A stretch of DNA of 64,000 nucleotides from positions 3,193,001 to 3,257,000 of the forward strand of contig JANTQA010000012.1 of assembly GCA_027625915.1 (NCBI GenBank), in the 5' to 3' direction. The DNA is from Anaeramoeba flamelloides (taxonomy: Eukaryota; Metamonada; Anaeramoebidae). Within the stretch, counting starts at the first letter, position 1; every line of letters begins with the position of its first letter. The notes beneath the pieces are model-generated. The model was given only the letters and a program-made list of their open reading frames with translations, was not told where the DNA came from and did not search any database. The position numbers were made by a program, and so were the translations under genes. This document shows, one piece after another, positions 24,649 to 37,114 of this stretch.

Positions 24649-26489
24649 TGTATAGTCATTTGCCATGGATTCTCACAATACTTAAGGAATGACTTGAAAC
24701 CAAAAATAATATATATTTAGAATTGACCTTCTTTTGATTAACACAATTCAAATAAACAAATAAAAAAATTTGAGAGGATCATCTTTGAAAAAATTCAAAT
24801 TAAAAAAAATAAGTTGAAAAAAGTTTCTTAATATTAAAAAAATAAATTACTTGTTTATTTTCTTATTTTAATGTTCCGTAATATTTGAATTTCTTTAATT
24901 TTGAAGAAATTATTTTCTTTCTGTACAAAATGAATTTAATTCGATTTATTTTAATTTGGGTTTGTTTTTTAGCTCTCTATATTGGAGAAAACATAGATTT
25001 TCTTGAATTATTGAATAAAAATAACTCATTTGAGAAATCAAAAAATGAGAAAAAAATCTTATATATCTTAAAAAATAACATGTGGCGTCACTTTAAACAA
25101 ACCATTTTTTTTTTCCAAATTTAAAATTACAACAATTTCAAGTTGAAATTTAGTGTCACTCTTTGGCTCCTTTTTCGAAAAATGTACACTTTTTTGATTT
25201 TAGATTTTTGAGATCGATCACGCTTCAAATATTGGTTAGTTTTCTATTGTTTTTTGTACTCATAAAAATTACAATTTTTTTTATTCTATTTCACTAAATC
25301 ATTTTTACTGGAATAACTTGACTATATAAAAATTTTTTTTAAATTTATTTTTTGAAATTTCTTCAGTTTGTTGAAAATTTTAAAACCTATGTTTTTTTTT
25401 GTAAATTAATCTAAAGTCTTATAAGAAAACTTTTTTCACACTTTAAAAAAAAATAAATAAAAAGTAAACAATAAAAAAAATTTAGATTTTCAAAAAAAAT
25501 ATTAAAATTAAATCGAAAATATATTCAAGCTCTCCGATAATCAAAAAAACAAACTAATAAGGACTTTAAGTAGGATTTTTCAGTTTTATATTGTTTAAAT
25601 ATACTTTTTTAGACCAAAAAAAAAAAATAGATTTTTTTATAGCCTATATAATATCAAACGGAAAGCTTGAATTTTGAAAAAATTAAAAATTTTTCTAAAC
25701 TATTCTTAGTTAATCCCAAACAATACCAATAACACTTTGTCTAAGATTCCAATAATTTCCACTCAAAAAATTAGAATAATATTGATAAAAAACAGTAAAT
25801 TTATACATTTTGAACTTTTTTAAAAATTTTTACCTAAATACATTTTCTTTCCAGCAAAACGGTAAACTGTCATTCTTTATCTAATTGCATATAAAAAATA
25901 TATACATATAAATAATTTAAATTGAATAAAAATCATTTGTTTTATGAAAATTCAAAGCCATGCCCTAAGGATTCTATGTACCAAAAAAACAATAAATACA
26001 GTTACCCCATATTTTCTAAACAATTTTAAATATTATTTAGTAATGATATTTTTTTTTCTCACATATATTTTATCGGTTCAAGTTAACCATTTCAATAATT
26101 ATTTACATTTAAGAAAAATAAATGTATACTACACCGATAAATGTATCTAAATCATCAATATAAAACAAATAATTTTCTTTACAAAAAATGATACAAGCAC
26201 ATTTAGAAAAAATTTGTTAATTTTACTTTTTCCCACCTTATCTTTTTTTTTTTTCCTTTTTATTACTGTATTTTTACTATTCTAACATAAAAAAAAATAA
26301 TAGAGAATTAATCGTTAATTAAACTGCATATCAAGTTTATATAAATGAAAACGAGATAATTAAAGTTAAATGTATATCTTGAAACAAAGATTCAAAGTGA
26401 GTACATAAAATAACAAAAATTTCTTCTGTTGAAAATTGTTTCACATTGAACAAAAAAAATCAAATGTTTAGAGAAAGTAATTTTTCAGT

Positions 26490-27427
26490 TTAAGGGACTA
26501 GTCTCTATTAATTTTTTTTTGTCCAATAACTAAATAAGGAATCCTTATCTTGAAATATGCTTAGAATTGAAAATAGACAGGTTTTTTCAATGTTAGAACT
26601 TTTAGTTCTTGTTTTTATAAAATTTTACAATTCTGTCAAAAAAAGTGACTTTTAAAATTTTTTTTTAAAAAAAATATCTAAAAAGGATGAGAATTTTTTA
26701 ATTAATTTTGGATTTAATTATTTTCTCAAAAATAATATTTATTCTCATTTTGGAAAACGAAAAAATAATTTAAAACTAGTGAATATTTTCTCTTTCACTT
26801 CTGTTTATCCAAATTGACTCTATAAAGAACCCAATTTGTTTTATCAATAATTACTTTTTAAAAAAATAGTTCTTATTCTTTTCTTTGATTTTTTTTGACT
26901 CTGACAAAAACTTTTGGAATGATAATTTGGGAACACTTAAAAAAACTTCAAATTCAACAAAAACAAAAGAATGTAAACTCAAAAAGTAGATTCATGAAAA
27001 AAAAGAATGGTACAAGAAAAGAAAGAAAATCTTTTATTAAGAGTAAAGCATATATTGTTTATTTTTTTCGAATCAAACTGTTTTTTCATGCAAATCCAAA
27101 AAAACCTTTTCAGGTTTATTTTTCAAACTATTTTTTGTACGCCTTCCACAAACATAATAAGGTTTTTCTTTCTTGCTCATATTTTTTTTTATTTTTTGTA
27201 TTTTTACGAAAAGTTGAAAAAAAGCAACTTTCAAAAAAGTGAAAAAAAGGAAAAATATTTTATTTCTATAAAAACAATAACTAAATTTAATGAATGTCAT
27301 TTAGCGAGATTTCATTACTATACTAAGAAGTTTTTCACTTTGATTTCAAATCTAAGTAATTGGCAAAAACAATTCTAAATCTCTATTAAATTTACCTAAA
27401 AAAATTTAATATAGACTAGTCCCTTAA
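26490..27427. mobile_element. 938-bp TTAA-flanked element, family R2 (longest copy)
   Basis: TTAA-GGGACTAGTCTCTATTAA mirrors the right end TTAATATAGACTAGTCCC-TTAA. The ~750 bp of interior have no long frame; short open stretches (26895-27378) are Lys- and Phe-rich and show no transposase motif. It is non-autonomous. Confidence 0.72.
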
Positions 27428-28320
27428 ATCAATCTGAATTATAATTATTAGAAATATAATATTATTTTTGATGTATAACTGTTAGTACTTTTTTGATTTC
27501 CCGAAGATTTTTTTTCATTTTTTATTTTCCTCAAATGAGTTCTGTATATTGAATAATAATCACAAAATTTATATGAATCACGAAAAAATGTTACACAAAT
27601 TAGTAGTTTTTTGAAATGAAATTGCTTATAAAACTTAATTAACAAGATACTTTCTCTATTAAATTCTAGAAAAATGAACTGAGGTTATTTTATGAATTTT
27701 TTATTTATGTAATAACAACTAAATTTAGATCAATTTTTAGTTTATTTTTTAAATTAAAAAAAACCCTAACAACAATAGAGAATTATTCATTTCGCCTGAC
27801 AAATAATATTATCTAATATTTAATATTGTATATATTTTTATTTCTCACTTCTTTTATTTTCTTCTTTTTTTCTTCATATATTACCTTTTATCAATATATA
27901 AACAAAAATAATTTTTTCTTTCTTTTTTACACAGTTATTTATTTTGAAAAAAACAACTGTTTATTAATTAGTTAACTTTTTCTTATGATAACAAAATATT
28001 TTTTTCTTCTTTTTTCAAAAGGGAAAAAAAAAAAAAAAACTTTTTAAAGAGTTAATGTTGTATCTCATAAAGGCACATGCGTTTTATTGATTTTATTATA
28101 CACAATAGATTTATTTTTTTAAATTGAGTAATATAAAAAAACCTGAATAAAAACTATTAAATTAATAAAAACTGAAATTTATTTTTCAAAAATATTTTTA
28201 AAAAAAAACATTATAAGATGTGTGATACTAGATAAAGATCCTTACAGAAAAATATATCACTTCACGCATCCATATAATATTATTAATTAATGTATTAAAG
28301 ATGATTTTAAAAATAAATAA

Positions 28321-29145
28321 TTATTTAAAATATTTTGTTAGAATTTGCTCTAGCTGTAATAAAGTTTGTTTTGAAGAGTTAACTAACCCAATATTTTTTA
28401 AGAAATTTGAAAAATTGTTAAAAACCCTTTTGATCAAAACTATTCTTTTTTTTTTCCAAATATTTATATTATTTTGTTGGCAGGCTTGAAAAAATAAATA
28501 ATTCAAATCATAACGCTGAAGCTCATCAAGAAAGGTGATTACAAAATTAAATCTTTGTATTGAAAGAGAGTAATTTATTGCCTTCCAATATTGGTTTAAA
28601 CTAATTAAATACATAATATAGCCACTAATTATCCGTTTAACCTCTTCCTGGTTCAAATACACCTTCCCTAGCCATATGGCCTTTTCCCATTTATTATTTT
28701 CGACAAGTATATCACAAGCTTCTTTATAATTGCCCACCAAGCATAATAATTCAATTGCTTCATCTAGGTTGTTATTTTTGACCAAATTTTTACAAAGTTG
28801 TTGAATTGTTTTTATAAAAGTGATCTTTGAAATCTGTGAACTGATTAAACAAGCCTTAAAAATTTCAGATCTATATTCGTTCATTGGCATTTTGCTTTGA
28901 TGCTTTATTTCTTCATTTTTATTTTTAATTAAATCTAATGCAGGCTGCTTTTCATTTAATAGTAATAATTCATAGATAATTTTTTGATAAAAATGTTCTT
29001 TTTTTTGATTATATTGATATTTGATAAACAGATCATCTTTCCGCTTTTTATATAAATTGTCTTTATGATTTGCATATCGAAATGAAAAAGGAAACCGATA
29101 TTTGTTATTATCATCATTGCAATTATGATCTAATACAGTTTGTAA

Positions 29146-29195
<50 letters not shown>

Positions 29196-32100
29196 TATGA
29201 TTATTATTATTATTAGATGAATTCAAAAGAATATTTTCCATTTCAATTAATTTATTTTTTTGTGTTGTTAATTTATTTTTTAAATTTTTAAAATTATTTT
29301 TATTTAAAGGCGTTTCAAATAAATTAATTTGTGATTGATAGTTGAGTAATTTTAATTCATAATACTCAATTTTGTTTTTTACTTTTATTATTTTTTTCAG
29401 TTTTAATTTTTTATTTTTTTTTTGTAATTTTTTGATTTTTTGTTCTATTTTTTGAATTTTTTTTTGTAATTTTTTTTCTAGTTTTTTTTGGAATTTTTGC
29501 TGAGAATTATTATTATTTTGTTTTTCAATTTTTTGATATTGTTCAAATGAATGTTTTGTTAATTTCCAAAATTGCAATTCGTCATCATCCTCAAAATATT
29601 TTGCGGCAATAATACATCTACCAATTAAATCATTTGTTTTTTTTATTGATTTTCTTAATTGCTTTGGTAATAGTCCGAATTCATTTAAAATTTCTTTTTC
29701 AATATTTCTTGTTAATTTTCCCACATTGTTCATATTTTTGCTTTCATTTATATTTTCGTTTTCATTTATATTTTTATTTTCAATTATATTTTTATTTTCA
29801 ATTATATTTTTATTTTCATTTATATTTTTGTTTTCATTTATATTTTTGTTTTCAATTATATTTTTATTTTCATTTATATTTTCATTTTCTTTTATATTTT
29901 CGTTTTCATTAAAATTTTTGTCAAAAATTTCTTCTCCTTCATTTATTCCTTTTTCTTCTTCCTCATTTATTCCATTCCGATCTTCATTGTTTTCAGTATT
30001 AACATTATTTGGGGGTTTTATAATTAAATTGTTTTTATTGTTTATTTCATTCTGACACTTATCATTATTTAAATTAAATTTCATCCCAAATTGGATCATT
30101 ATTTTAAATGCTAAAGAAAAATCTTGGTTATAAAATATTTGGCAAAATGGCCTTTTTTTCAGATTTTTATTATCATTAATAATGGTACTGACATATCCAT
30201 TATCAATTTCAACAAATTGTATAAAATCATCTTTACAATATAGTATGAAATCTTCAAAATCTATAAATTCTAATTGTTTAATTTCTAAATGTGTAATTTT
30301 TTTTTTTTTATAATTTTGAATTTTTTCATTTGTTTTTAGATCAAAGGGCAAAAATATATTATTTGTAAAAATAATTATTATTTTTGATTTTTGCTTTGGG
30401 AAATATTGAATTGTTTTTATTGATTTTTTGTTTCCGAAATTAATTGTCTTTAATTTGTCAGTTTGTATATTTAGATTATGCACCAGTCCATGATAAGTTG
30501 AAATTAAAAGATATTTCCCATTGGCTAAAATTGAAGTGATAGCATTAATTGATTCATTAATAATATATTGTTGCTCTATAAATTTATCATCGATAATAAA
30601 ATATCTATAAATCTTAGAATCATTTTTTATAGTGTAATAAAAACATTCTTTTTCTTCTTCATTTTCTTTTTTTGTTATCATATTTTTTTCTGATTTATGT
30701 TTTTTTTTATTTTCCAAATTAATAGTATCCCATGCAAAACAATTAATTTCAGATTTTATATGAGAAAAATTAAATTTTATTTTTAAATTAATTAAATCAT
30801 AAATATCAAATCCATGATTTGAATATATTATTGCTAAATGCTTCTTTGTATGTGATAATTTCAATTCTTTAATATAATATTCCGCAACGTTATCCCTCAC
30901 AAAAAGGCTTTTTATTACACCAGTATTTCGATATACCATATTATAAGAATTTTTCCAAACACCCTGCCGAATATTTTGTGAACTGCAAGAAAATATAAAT
31001 TGCTTATTTATCCAAATTAAAGATTTTATTGGTCCTGATGAAATATGAAAGGTTTGAAGAATTTCTGATGTTTTGTAAGAAAAAATTTGAATTTTTCCAT
31101 TTTCGTTTCCGATTGCAATCAATTTATTTTCGTCATCCTTCTTGTGGTTGTTGTTTTGAATATTATTTTTTTTTTGGTTTGAATTTAAAATATTTGAATA
31201 AACCGAAATGCAAGTTGGTTTTTTACGAATTGGTTCAGAAATTCCCGTTAATTCGAGTAAAATCGATCGATTTAATGAATTTTCAGTATTTTCATTAAAA
31301 TTTTCACCATTTGGTGGAAATTGCCATTTTAGACTATTTTAATATATTTTTTGAATATTATTTATTAATAGATGTATTTATATTTAGATATAAATAAATA
31401 AAAAGAATGGACATTATTTTGCTCAAAAAGAAGTTTATTAAAATATCAAGTAAACAGTCGAATAATATAAAAAACGAATTTTTTTTTTTTTTTTTTTTAG
31501 TCAATTTTCTCATAGTGAAAATTTTCAAAAATGGGAAAAGATTTCTTCTCCATTAATAAATGAAAAATTCTTTTTATGATTTCCTAAAAGAAGTTATTTC
31601 CAAAAAAATCGAGTCAAGTTTCTTTTCAAATATCTTTATTAAACTCAATCTTCAAAGAAGTATATTTATATCTCCAAAATTGTTATTCATTATAAATTAA
31701 TTCTTCAGAATAATTGAATTTGTTTATTTTCTGGGTATTGTCTTTAAAGAAATGATCAAAGTTTCTGATCTCAATTTTATATGATATTTTTTAGGTGTGA
31801 AAATTGGTGGGTATTTTTTTCTTTTTGATCATTAAAAAATCGTTTTCAGAACTTGTTTAAATTTGATAGAGTTTAAAATCGAAGGAAAAACTTATAAATG
31901 CATTTTATTGTTCAAAAAATCGTTTTTCTCCTTTTCATATTGTCTATTTTTTATTGAAATTGGTTGTAACTCATTTTCTCCAAAAGTATTTATTTGGTTT
32001 ATTCATTTTTTAGGAATTTTTTGGGAATAAATTATGAAATACAAACAATAGTTACTGATTCAATTAGTCTTAGTATTCAACTTAATTTTATATTACTAAT

Positions 32101-32952
32101 TTCCAAATAGACTCCATTTCAAAATCATTGGCCCTTTAAAAATCAAATTTTGAAAATAAATATTTTTATAATTTGAAGTTAAACATTATAATAAAAAAAA
32201 TATTATTTTAATATTCAGTTCTATACACTAGAAATATTTGTTTTTTTATCTAAAAATGTAATAAAAAAAAGTAAAAAAAAAAAAATAAAATAAAATTGGT
32301 CCAATTATTATGAAATTTAGTTTAGAAATGCTTAAAAAGTGCATATTATTTGGAATATATATATATATATATAAGGTATTTCCAAAAAAGCAGGGCATTT
32401 TTTTTACATGTCATAAAAAATCATCTTTGTTAGTGGAAGTATTCGTTTATTGACAATACCAAATTGAGTTTAATATTAATACAGATTGAATCAACGACTA
32501 AGACATTTATTTCAAAATATGTTCTTGAAATATTTCCAAAAAATGAAAAAAAAATAGCACTTTTTTTGGTCGAAAATAATATACGACAAATTTCAATAAA
32601 AAACTGGATATATGGAAAGGGTGCAAATGATTTTTTAAACAATCAAATGTAGTTATATTTTTTCAATTCTATTTGAAACTTTGTTGAGATTAAACAAGTA
32701 ATGAAAAATATTTTTTCGATCAAAAAGAAAATAATAAACACCAATTTTCACGCATAAAAAATATCAAATAAAATTATGATCAGAAAATTTAATATCTTTT
32801 ATTTATGTAACACAATAGTAAGAAAAAAATTGAATTATGATCAAGAATTGATAAATGGTAGTTAATATTTTTTTATATTAAAATACTTCTTTGAAGATTT
32901 GATTTTAGAAGATATATTTTAAAATAAATTTGCCCTACTTTCTTGGAAATAG

Positions 32953-32988
<36 letters not shown>

Positions 32989-35821
32989 TTATTCACCAAT
33001 ATCATTTATTTTGAGATCTCTATTCAAAAAATGATCTCAAAAACAAAACATTTTTAATAATAATATTATTAGAAAAAAAGATTCATCATATTTATAAGCC
33101 CTAGTGGGTAATAAATTTATTTTTGAGTATTTAAATCAAAATCGCTAAATAAAAATTTAGGAATTCCTGAAGTGCCGTCGAGTGCCGTAAAATACCGCAG
33201 AGTGCCCAGGATTCAAAAGAATAGAGAAAAATCAAATATTTTACTCAATTCTTTTAAATTTTGGAAAACCTAACGGCTGTTTTTTTTTTAATTTAGAAAT
33301 AAAATGAAAATTAAATAAATTTTCTTTTTATTTCAATAAGTAAAAAAAAACTAACGGGAAACAAGATGGTTTAATAACGGTCTGTCTAATAATCAATAAA
33401 AAAACAAACCATTTTTTCAGATAGTTTCACAAAAAAAAATTAATTTGTCAAATTTCTAGTTTAATAATATGTTTGAAGCAAGATAAATTTTTATTTTTTT
33501 CTGATGTTTTTACAAGATTTTCCACAAATATTTTGTGAACTAGGAACAAAAATGAACAAAAATGATGAAACAAGTGTTGAAAGTAGATGTAAATTTTTGT
33601 GTTATCAATAATTAAACAAATCAATTTATTTTTATTTTTTATTTTTGTGAATTTTTTTATAAAAATATATTTTATTTGTATTACGTCAAAAATCAAAATG
33701 AAAATTCAGTTTATTTATTATTATTTTTATTATTAGACGTATTCTATTGATCTGATTTTTTTATTGTTTAATTATTTTTTGATGATAGGTTTTACAGTTT
33801 AGTAATTGAAGAATATTTCTTTAATAATATATATATTTTCAATCGAAATTTAATTTGTTGATAAAAAAAGATTAAATAATTCTGTTGTATAGTACTGAAA
33901 AAAATACAGAAAATGAAAAAAATCACATACACGATTTTTAATTGTTAATATTAAGAAAATTGTTTTGTTATTTCTTTTATTTTCAATCAAATCCTTTTTA
34001 TAAATAACCAATTTTTTTTATGAACTCTGTAATAAACCCACAGAAAGTTCATTAAAGTGAGGGTGTCTATAGAATACTTATTTAATTGTTTGGTAACCAT
34101 AAGTCGATCTACAAAATTTTGAAAAAAAAATAGAGTTTTTTCTGTGTTTGCTTTGAAATTGGACAATTATATAATTTTTATTCTTGTTTTTGGTTGATTG
34201 AATATTGTTTTGAACAAGTGCAATTTGATTCATAATCATTCTAATAAGTGTATAGTTCTAATTTTCAAGAGATTGATTCTTAAAGAAAAGAAATTATTAA
34301 TCAATATAAAACAAATTTCTTAAATATTAACAATTAAAAATCGTGTCAGGGATTATTTTGGTTACAGGTATTGTTTTTTCAATACCACATTTCTTATCAC
34401 AATTCAAAATATATTTTTTTCGAAGAATAAACCTTTATTAAAAAAGAATTCTACTTTTTTACACACCAAGAAAACTTTTCTTTTCAAGAACAATAATTAT
34501 AAAAAAATAATGAAAAAAAAAAAAAAAAAATTTACACTCTTCCATTTCCTAAAACTAGAGTAATGATATCAACTTCGTTTGACTGAACTGCAAAACTCAG
34601 CCCTTTTAAGATTGGGCTATATATTTTTGCAAAATATTTTGAAGGTGGTAAAATATTAATTAATATAATTTTTGCTGACGATCGATTAAATTTCCAGATG
34701 CTAATTGAAGAATTTTCGTGAAGCGCATAAAATAAAGATTTGAATCGTTTGGAAAAGGAAATCATTCTGAAAGGGGCAGTATTATCAAGAGAGATATGGG
34801 AAATTGCTCTATTGGTCTTGGTATGTAAGACAATTAGTTCTTTTGAGCACACAACAAATAAAATTTGAGGATCGTACATCCAAAAGATAATTTGTCTAAT
34901 TCCCTCTTTTGCTAATTGTTGATGTAAACCCAGATCCTTATTCTTCGCTTTGTGGCTATTCTTGTTTTGGTTAAGTTGCTGCTGTTGTAGTTGTTGCTTT
35001 ATACCTTTGGGATTAATTGTTAAAAACCGGAAATTTTGATCTTGAGGTTTTTGCTTTGATAGGCGCGAAGAAGATAAAGAGATCGTCTTGTAATCGGAAG
35101 AAGAAAAGGCTATCTCGAAGGAGGAAGAATGCTCTGCAACGGCAAACCCAATTAATTTATAACCAAGATCTGATTCCCATACTTGGCATACCTGTGAACA
35201 GTCGATCTTTTTGTTTGGCTTCTTAACAGAAGAAAGCCTGTTTAAATCCCAAAGTGTTAATCTCCCATCAGAGCATACCATTAATAGCAATTCGTACCTG
35301 GTGCTCCACTCAGATCTCCTTAGCCATCGGAAACCCAATATTTTGGAATGACTTGACGTAAATTTGCTTTTAAAAATTGCAACAGTCCTCCCCGTAGAAA
35401 GATCACACACAATGCAATTGCCCTGTATGTCGCCAGTTGCCAAGCACGATACGCTTGGTGTTCCTTGAGTGCCTATGTGTAACGCTGTGGGGCAAATGCA
35501 TACCTGGCTCACATCTTTACTATGCTTTCTTAGCACTTTCAAGATGCGAAAGTTGTGCAAATCAAAAATAACAACATTAGATCCACATCCATAAACTAAC
35601 AAATTAAACCGAACATCAATAGCTGTTTTGTTTGTTTCGTTGATGCACCCAACAAGTATATTTGGTCTTAGATCGATATTCATGTTTGTCTTTTTTTTTG
35701 GGTTGACAAAACAAGAAAAAATAATTTCTCGATTTCTTTTTTTTGGATCGTACAAATAAATTTTAACTGGTAAATTTAAGCAATATGAAAAATTAAAGCT
35801 ACCTCCTTTCAGAAATCTCAT
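28321..35821 (-). CDS. WDR11: WDR11 (WD-repeat Golgi tethering protein)
   Basis: Exons 35821-34536 and 31333-28321 give about 1432 aa (human about 1224). In animals WDR11 forms a complex at the trans-Golgi that captures endosome-derived vesicles. The N-terminal exon matches the WDR11 beta-propeller start: NETNKTAIDVRFNLLVYGCG, VLRKHSKDV, TGDIQGNCIVCDLSTGR. The splice restores GNGR-V-LKWQF, matching human DGRVMIWEL. The C-terminal exon has the second propeller (LIAIGNENGKIQIF) and the helical C-terminus (RCIIAAKYFEDDDELQFWKL; EAIELLCLVGNYKEAC; KWEKAIWLGKVYLNQEE). Extra length comes from Asn-rich and NENKNI-repeat inserts. An alternative start at 35683 (MNIDLRPN) fits the family N-terminus better; 35821 is the first in-frame ATG. 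Confidence 0.92.
29728..29925 (-). repeat. 18-bp tandem repeat encoding (N/I)ENKNI hexapeptides in WDR11
   Basis: About ten units of TTTATATTTTTATTTTCA (plus strand). Read on the minus strand they encode alternating NENKNI and IENKNI units between the second propeller and the helical domain. The unit length keeps the frame, and open frames on the opposite strand here are by-products of the repeat. Confidence 0.9.
32371..32957. mobile_element. ~585-bp TIR element inserted in a TA microsatellite, family R10
   Basis: AAGGTATTTCCAAAAAAGCA on the left is mirrored by CTACTTTCTTGGAAATAGCTT on the right with GGGCA inside both arms. Both sides are runs of TATATA, so a TA target is likely. One short frame (32464-32652, reading KYVLEIFPKNEKKIALFL) is helix-like but not identifiable. 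Confidence 0.65.
33170..33355. repeat. Modular hairpin repeat H (A+B), in WDR11 intron
   Basis: Linker pieces GAAGTGCCGTCGAGTGCCGT and AGAGTGCCC precede module A (ATTCAAAAGAATAGAG and complement), which ends AAAACCTAACG. Module B follows (TTAATTTAGAAATAAAA and complement), closing AAAACTAACG. Confidence 0.72.
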
Positions 35822-35879
35822 GGAAACACCCAAAAGGTTATTATTATCTCAATGTTTGAAGATAATGAGATTAATGGTT

Positions 35880-36400
35880 TTAAGGAAGTAAGGCACATTT
35901 TGACATTTTTCAAAATTTTAATTGTTACAACTTTTACTGAAAAAATATTTTTTGAATGCTATAGGATCTTGAAACTTTGAAACAATAATACCAATTTTTA
36001 CTCTATTAGTGAAAAGTGCCAAAGTAAATCTTAGTTGGAATCTTTCATTTTACGATTTTTTGGACTTTTTCTATGATTAAATTTACTAGTTTTATTAAAT
36101 TTGGATTCAATTCAAGAAAAGTGTTTATGGAAAGGTTAAAATTAATCAAAGAACAAACCAAAAAAAAATAAATCTGAAATAGTATATATTTGGAGATAAA
36201 ATTTTTTCTTTTTTCGATTGAAGACAAAACAAGCAAGATCACCTTTCCAAATAAATTTGTTGAAACCATGAATGAAAAAAAAAAAAAAAAAATGATACTG
36301 TCTATTTTCGAAGATTTGTTCTCTTTATCTTCTTAATTTGAATGAGAACAAAATAAGAGATTATCTTGTTTTTCACACACCATTACTATTTATTATTATT
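35880..36400 (+). repeat. ~520-bp dispersed repeat R16, copy 2
   Basis: Collinear with 20640-21170 (see that entry for shared blocks). It stops where the R2 MITE at 36400 begins. Confidence 0.55.
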
Positions 36401-36575
36401 TAAGGGGATAGTATCTATTATTATTATTTTTTTTTTTTTTGACCAATTTCCAAATAATTATCTCTAATCTAGAAATAGGTTTAAAATAGAAAATAAACAG
36501 GTTCTTTCAAATCTAAGTAATTGACATAAAATATTCTCAATCTCGATTAAATTTAGGTAAAAAAATTTAATCAGA
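36400..36575. mobile_element. ~175-bp R2 MITE, diverged
   Basis: TTAA-GGGGATAGTATCTATTA at the left and the family's right-end block GATTAAATTTAGGTAAAAAA at the right. The right TTAA border is eroded. Confidence 0.6.
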
Positions 36576-37114
36576 TTCAGAATTTTTTGAGTTCTCCTTT
36601 TAATGGAAAATAAATAATTATAAAATCAAACGAATTTGTCCAATAAATCCTTACTCTCAAGAAGGAATTCAATAAATATCCAATTTCTTGAACAAAAATT
36701 AGAATTTCAATTAACAAAACGAGAATTGGATTTAAATTTATTTTTGGAAATTCTTTTGATAAGTAGTAATTTGTTTCTATTAAATTTATTTTCAAATACA
36801 AGTTTTTCCTAGAAGAATTAAAAATAAAACCAAATTAATAAAAAGTAATTGTGTGAAAATGTTACATAAAAGATGAAGTAATAAATTATTTTCATCTATT
36901 TTTTCTTGATCAAATTCTTCCTTTTTTTGATTTCCATTTTTTAGTTGTTTTGAAAAATATATTAAACATAAGGTATGTATCTGAAATCTCATATTTATAA
37001 AAATCTTAAGGTATTCGGTCAAAGAAATGATCAGTATGATTCAGTTTCACATAAACATTGATACTCAAAATTAGTAAAATGTACTTTCTCCCTTAATTAA
37101 ATAACTCTTTCACC

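Larger units (their letters stand above)
23629..28320. other. Intergenic region between DENN and WDR11
   Basis: Both flanking genes read leftwards, so it contains the DENN upstream region and the WDR11 downstream region. It holds a 180-bp and a 938-bp TTAA-flanked element (24469-24648, 26490-27427) and a small H-type B hairpin fragment near 27725-27775. Weak open frames near 24930 and 25944 could not be supported as genes. Confidence 0.55.
31334..34535. other. WDR11 intron
   Basis: A 3.2 kb intron with donor GTAAAT at 34535 and acceptor AAAATAG ending at 31334. Codon phase and protein match confirm it. It contains a TA-bounded element (32371-32957) and an H hairpin (33170-33355). The rest is AT-rich with no further exon. 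Confidence 0.88.

Noticed and set aside
24930-25124. ATG frame starting with a signal-peptide-like stretch (MNLIRFILIWVCFLALYIG)
   Set aside because: AT-driven hydrophobic codons, no family match and no higher-G+C signal as in the real exons; cannot be supported.
25944-26150. ATG frame of 68 codons
   Set aside because: No recognisable domain, no splice context, and composition equal to its surroundings.
26895-27378. Overlapping frames inside the 938-bp TTAA element as a transposase
   Set aside because: Lys/Phe-rich, short, and no catalytic motif of any transposase.
29634-30055. Two plus-strand frames rich in Phe and Leu
   Set aside because: They are the reverse of the NENKNI-coding repeat of WDR11.
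35017-35226. Plus-strand frame of 69 codons
   Set aside because: Antisense to the WDR11 N-terminal exon; no similarity recognised.
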